Shown piece by piece: positions 4,615 through 7,598 of a stretch of 7,598 bases of DNA. Source of the stretch: Bifidobacterium breve (lineage in GTDB: Bacteria > Actinomycetota > Actinomycetes > S36-B12); NCBI GenBank assembly GCA_945870085.1, contig CAMBQX010000084.1, forward strand, positions 1-7,598, written 5' to 3'. Numbering within the stretch: the stretch's first letter is position 1; each line of letters begins with the position of its first letter. The translations under genes were made by a program, and so were the position numbers. The notes beneath the pieces are model-generated. The model was not told the origin of the DNA. It was given only the letters and a program-made list of their open reading frames with translations, and did not search any database.

Positions 4615-6989
4615 CTGCCGTTGGTATGAATATGCGTCGCCGTGATGCGGAAGACAAGGCAGCCGGCCGAACTGTCTACGCTTCCGACATCGTGAAGCCC
4701 CGGATGCTCGCAGCGGGCCTTCTGCGCTCTCCGATCGCCCGTGGCCGCATAACCAAAATTGATGTGTCGCAAGCCCGTGCTATCAAAGGTGTTAGAGCGA
4801 TCCTTACAGCCGCGGACTTCCCGGGGCTCTACGGGGTAGGTATAGCTGACCATCGGTGGATGGCCGATGGCGAAGTTCGCTACGTCGGCGAGCCCATAGT
4901 CGCCATCGCCGCAGATGCACCAGAGATCGTCGAGGCCGCCATCGCCGCAATCTCAATCGAATTTGCGCCAGAACCACCGGTGGTGACGATGGCGCAAGCA
5001 TTACGCCCCGATGCCCCACTTCTGCACCCGCATTGGAATGACTACAAAGTACTTGTCGATGTGGAGGTTGAACGCGGGAAAAACATCGCCTGGCAGGCAA
5101 CTGTCCTGCGCGGCGATGTGGACGCGGAGTTCGCTCGACCGGATGTTCGGATTGTTGAGACCCACATTCGAGTGGGCAGACAGAACCAAGCATCTCTGGA
5201 GCCGCGGGCGTGCGTGGTGACTTTCCAGGACAATCGCTTCATAGTCGAGACATCGACTCAGGTGCCATGGGCAGTGCGGAATTGGACGGCGACAATTCTT
5301 GGAGTCGACCCCTCACAGGTGCGTGTGATCGTTCCGCCGGTGGGCGGCGGATTTGGTATGAAATTCGAGGTTGGTTTAGAGCCGTACGCGGCCGCCTTAG
5401 CTCGGGCCACGGGACGACCCGTTCGCTTGGTGAATTCACGGGCGGATGAGATGGCAACGGCCCTATGCCGCGAGAATGCTGAAATTCGGTTACGTTCAGC
5501 CATCACACCTGAGGGCCGGATTGCCGCTCGCGAGGGTATCGTTCTGATGGACTGCGGTGCGTACAGCGGTGAGCAGCCATTCCTCACAACGATGATTGCG
5601 CACACCCTATTCGGAAACTACGAACTTGAAAATGCGCGGCTGGTGTCACAGGCCGTTTACACTAATACTGCTCCTACGGGAGCTTTCAGGGCTTGCAGCG
5701 GGACGTACTGCACTTTCGCGCTCGAACGACACACCGATGAGATTTGTACCGAACTCGCTATCGATCCAGATGAGTTCCGCGCCAGGAACGTGCTACGCGA
5801 CGGCAGCCTCGGCTCGACCGGTCAGGTCTTCGAGGGGAGCATCCACAACGAACTCTTGGAAACAATCATTGCGATGCGACCTAGTACACCTCCTGCCGCC
5901 CCCGAGGGGTGGGCGCTGGGACGCGGACTAGCCGTGGGGACTTGGTTCGTATTCGTGGGTCCGTCCGCGGCAACAATAAATCTAAATGCCGACGGCAGCG
6001 CCACGCTGGTGGCGGCGGGAGTAGAGATCGGCTCGGGATCCACAGTGCAGGCAATCCCACAAATTGTCGCTGACACTTTGGGTATCGCCCCTGAATTGGT
6101 AGTCGTGATGCAGGCGGACACGGATGCCTCCGGCTATGACGTCGGCGTGGGTGGAGGTCGCACGACGGTGTCTTTAGGTTCCGCAGCTCTCCTAGCGGCA
6201 GAGGATGTGCGCGCCAAGTTGCTCAATGCAGCTAGCGATCTCATGGAGGTCGCGGCTTCCGACCTCGAGGTCAGGAACGGGGTAATTTCCGTTGTCGGTG
6301 ATAACAGCATGGCACGGTCCGTCGCGGAGGTGGTGACCTTTGCCCAAGGCCGAGGGGGTCCGCTCATTGGAAACGGAGCGTTCACCGCCCGAGGGACTGA
6401 ATGCCTAGCCGGATGCGCTGCCGGGCACATGATCGATGCGCTGGATATCCCGATATTCACTGTTCACGAATGTGATGTCGCGGTCGACCCCGCCACCGGA
6501 ATGGTTTTGATCTTGGACTATCGGGTCGCTCAAGACGTGGGCCGAGCTATTAACCCGGATGCAATTCGTGGCCAGATTCAGGGCGGTGTCGCGCAGGGCA
6601 TTGGATACGCGCTTACAGAGGAAATCACGATTGCTGCCGATGGTTCTATTGAGCAGAAGGGCTTCGGCGACTACCGGCTCCCGATCGCAGGTGACGTCCC
6701 CGAGGTACATAGTGTGCTCCACGAAGGTGCGCCTTCCTACGGTCCCTTTGGAGCGAAGGGTGCAGGCGAGATCCCCATAATGAACGTGGCTGCAGCTATC
6801 GGGAACGCGATTGCCGCCGCAATCGGTGCGCCCATAAACGAGCTGCCAATGACACCGCCGAGGGTGTTAGCGGCCGCGAAGGGTGCATACCTCAACTTCA
6901 CCCTGGAACACCTGAGTGCGAATTGGGATAGCTTCCCGTTGGGTGACCTGATGCAGCAACACAGGTCACTCCATCAACCAGATAAATAG
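4611..6989 (+). CDS. Mo-hydroxylase molybdopterin-binding (large, catalytic) subunit
   Basis: This 792-aa protein is the catalytic subunit, binding the molybdenum-pterin cytosine dinucleotide cofactor and hydroxylating the substrate with water. An a/b hammerhead domain covers about 15-125 (AAGRTVYASDI near 17-27, YVGEPI at 91-96). Two Mo-cofactor domains follow, with the Q-loop STQ (Gln217), GGGFGMKF (245-252) and the active-site loop AFRACSG (358-364). The general base lies in GAKGAGE (714-720, Glu720). The loop is neither AYxCSFR of form-I CO dehydrogenase nor exactly AYRGAGR of form-II proteins; a cysteine (Cys362) sits one place later than the CO dehydrogenase cysteine. Phe252 replaces the purine-binding glutamate of xanthine dehydrogenase, while Arg360 matches its active-site arginine. 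The substrate is therefore unknown: N-heterocycle, aldehyde or other. Length is normal. It ends the operon, 12 bp from the convergent TSUP gene. Confidence 0.93.
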   Translation: MTAVGMNMRRRDAEDKAAGRTVYASDIVKPRMLAAGLLRSPIARGRITKIDVSQARAIKGVRAILTAADFPGLYGVGIADHRWMADGEVRYVGEPIVAIAADAPEIVEAAIAAISIEFAPEPPVVTMAQALRPDAPLLHPHWNDYKVLVDVEVERGKNIAWQATVLRGDVDAEFARPDVRIVETHIRVGRQNQASLEPRACVVTFQDNRFIVETSTQVPWAVRNWTATILGVDPSQVRVIVPPVGGGFGMKFEVGLEPYAAALARATGRPVRLVNSRADEMATALCRENAEIRLRSAITPEGRIAAREGIVLMDCGAYSGEQPFLTTMIAHTLFGNYELENARLVSQAVYTNTAPTGAFRACSGTYCTFALERHTDEICTELAIDPDEFRARNVLRDGSLGSTGQVFEGSIHNELLETIIAMRPSTPPAAPEGWALGRGLAVGTWFVFVGPSAATINLNADGSATLVAAGVEIGSGSTVQAIPQIVADTLGIAPELVVVMQADTDASGYDVGVGGGRTTVSLGSAALLAAEDVRAKLLNAASDLMEVAASDLEVRNGVISVVGDNSMARSVAEVVTFAQGRGGPLIGNGAFTARGTECLAGCAAGHMIDALDIPIFTVHECDVAVDPATGMVLILDYRVAQDVGRAINPDAIRGQIQGGVAQGIGYALTEEITIAADGSIEQKGFGDYRLPIAGDVPEVHSVLHEGAPSYGPFGAKGAGEIPIMNVAAAIGNAIAAAIGAPINELPMTPPRVLAAAKGAYLNFTLEHLSANWDSFPLGDLMQQHRSLHQPDK

Positions 6990-7001
6990 AAATCCCGTCG
7001 T

Positions 7002-7598
7002 TCAGGCAAGGAAAGTTGCAACTGCCGCCAGAATCGCGACTAGGCCTATCACAAACCGGAATACGACCGGGGACAATCTCTGCGCAGCACGCCCACCAAC
7101 GAGACCACCCACGGTGGACCCTATAGCGATCGCAAGCGCAAATGGGATATTGACGGGAGCAATAAATAGGAATAAAACTCCAATAAGGCAATTAGCGACA
7201 CCCGTAATGAGATTCTTGATCCCATTAGCCAGTTGCAAATCCTGAATGCCAACAATAAGCAGTACCGTCAGGGTAATCACCCCGGTAGCAGCACCAAAGT
7301 ACGATAAGTAAATCCCGGCTGCGCAGATGCCCAAAACTAGGACAATCCGTCGCGGTTTAACTGCCCTAACGCCAATGACCGGACGCCCCTTGAGCCAAGG
7401 CTGCAAAATGGTTAGGGCTCCTGCCAAGAGGATCAACCACGGGACGACGCGACTAAAAACCTCTGGAGGCAGGAGCAATAGCAGTGGAATACCCAGGAGC
7501 GATCCCACCACCATAGCGATGGTCGCCAGGACCAGTTCGGTCCGCAGTTGCGCCTCGCGAAGCACAGTCCGATAGGTGTACGCCCCAGCGATACTTCC
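7002..7598 (-). CDS. TSUP (TauE/SafE-family) membrane exporter, 5'-truncated by the window edge
   Basis: 198 residues are visible and the frame stays open to the right edge, so the start lies beyond the window. The GTG at 7565 is internal, because the preceding codons (GSIAGAYTYRT) already read like the family's loop after the first helices. Hydrophobic segments lie near 10-33, 41-55, 73-86, 93-107, 120-136, 139-156 and 168-186, counted from that GTG. The second-repeat signature GIYLSYFGAATG (84-95) and ANGIKN (113-118) are characteristic of TSUP proteins. It faces the Mo-hydroxylase operon with 12 bp between stops. It is a different sequence from the TSUP gene at the left edge. Substrate unknown; export of a sulfur-containing or carboxylic anion would fit the family. 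Confidence 0.85.
   Translation of the reverse strand, partial: GSIAGAYTYRTVLREAQLRTELVLATIAMVVGSLLGIPLLLLLPPEVFSRVVPWLILLAGALTILQPWLKGRPVIGVRAVKPRRIVLVLGICAAGIYLSYFGAATGVITLTVLLIVGIQDLQLANGIKNLITGVANCLIGVLFLFIAPVNIPFALAIAIGSTVGGLVGGRAAQRLSPVVFRFVIGLVAILAAVATFLA

Noticed and set aside
5258..5605. 115-codon antisense frame opposite the large subunit
   Set aside because: It is antisense to the conserved Mo-cofactor domain and has no independent features.
4611..6989. True aerobic CO dehydrogenase (CoxL form I)
   Set aside because: The AYxCSFR loop is absent (AFRACSG instead) and the accessory cox genes are not present.
7002..7565. Right TSUP gene as a complete 187-aa protein starting at GTG 7565
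   Set aside because: The frame continues without a stop to the window edge, and the upstream codons still look like TSUP sequence, so the gene is truncated by the window.
1..7598. Both TSUP fragments as two ends of one gene on a small circle
   Set aside because: Their 5' ends point outward on opposite strands, and both contain the second-repeat region, so they are two separate genes.

Overview
This window looks like a piece of an actinobacterial chromosome of moderate GC content. The evidence is a typical actinobacterial 67-aa cold-shock protein (KGFGFI and VFVHYS motifs, GPKGPQADKV tail), frequent GTG starts, and stop/start overlaps of the GTGA and ATGA type. The genus cannot be named from the sequence alone.

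Layout, left to right. (1) The C-terminal part of a TSUP (TauE/SafE-type) membrane exporter enters from the left edge on the + strand and ends at 462. (2) A 14-helix MFS transporter of the DHA2/EmrB-QacA type lies on the - strand (482-2083) and meets the first gene tail to tail, 19 bp apart. (3) A 383-bp divergent intergenic region (2084-2466) carries an inverted repeat over the MFS start, an 11-bp direct repeat with a 30-bp period, and a small inverted repeat upstream of the cold-shock gene. (4) A cold-shock gene (2467-2670) is closed by a perfect 16-bp hairpin. (5) A second intergenic region (2671-3131) holds mutually exclusive hairpins, a 57-bp imperfect palindrome and a possible unannotated small ORF. 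(6) A tightly coupled four-gene + strand operon follows: a 4-oxalocrotonate-tautomerase-family protein, then the FAD, 2Fe-2S and molybdopterin subunits of a xanthine-oxidase-family molybdenum hydroxylase in the order medium-small-large. Each start overlaps the preceding stop by 4 bp. (7) A second TSUP exporter on the - strand runs off the right edge and faces the operon with a 12-bp gap.

How the genes may work together (inference): the three-subunit enzyme would hydroxylate an N-heterocycle, purine-like compound or aldehyde with water as the oxygen donor. The tautomerase, translationally coupled to it, would handle an enol/keto or similar tautomer of the substrate or product. The MFS and TSUP carriers are candidate transporters for substrate or product, though only their proximity suggests this. 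The large subunit has neither the CO dehydrogenase motif AYxCSFR nor the glutamate that xanthine dehydrogenase uses to bind purines, so the substrate is open. No cofactor-insertion chaperone (XdhC/CoxF/CoxI type) and no regulator gene are in the window.

The points most worth following up are the tautomerase/Mo-hydroxylase coupling with a non-canonical active site, an apparent in-frame deletion in the FAD subunit, the 57-bp palindrome, and the small ORF between that palindrome and the operon.
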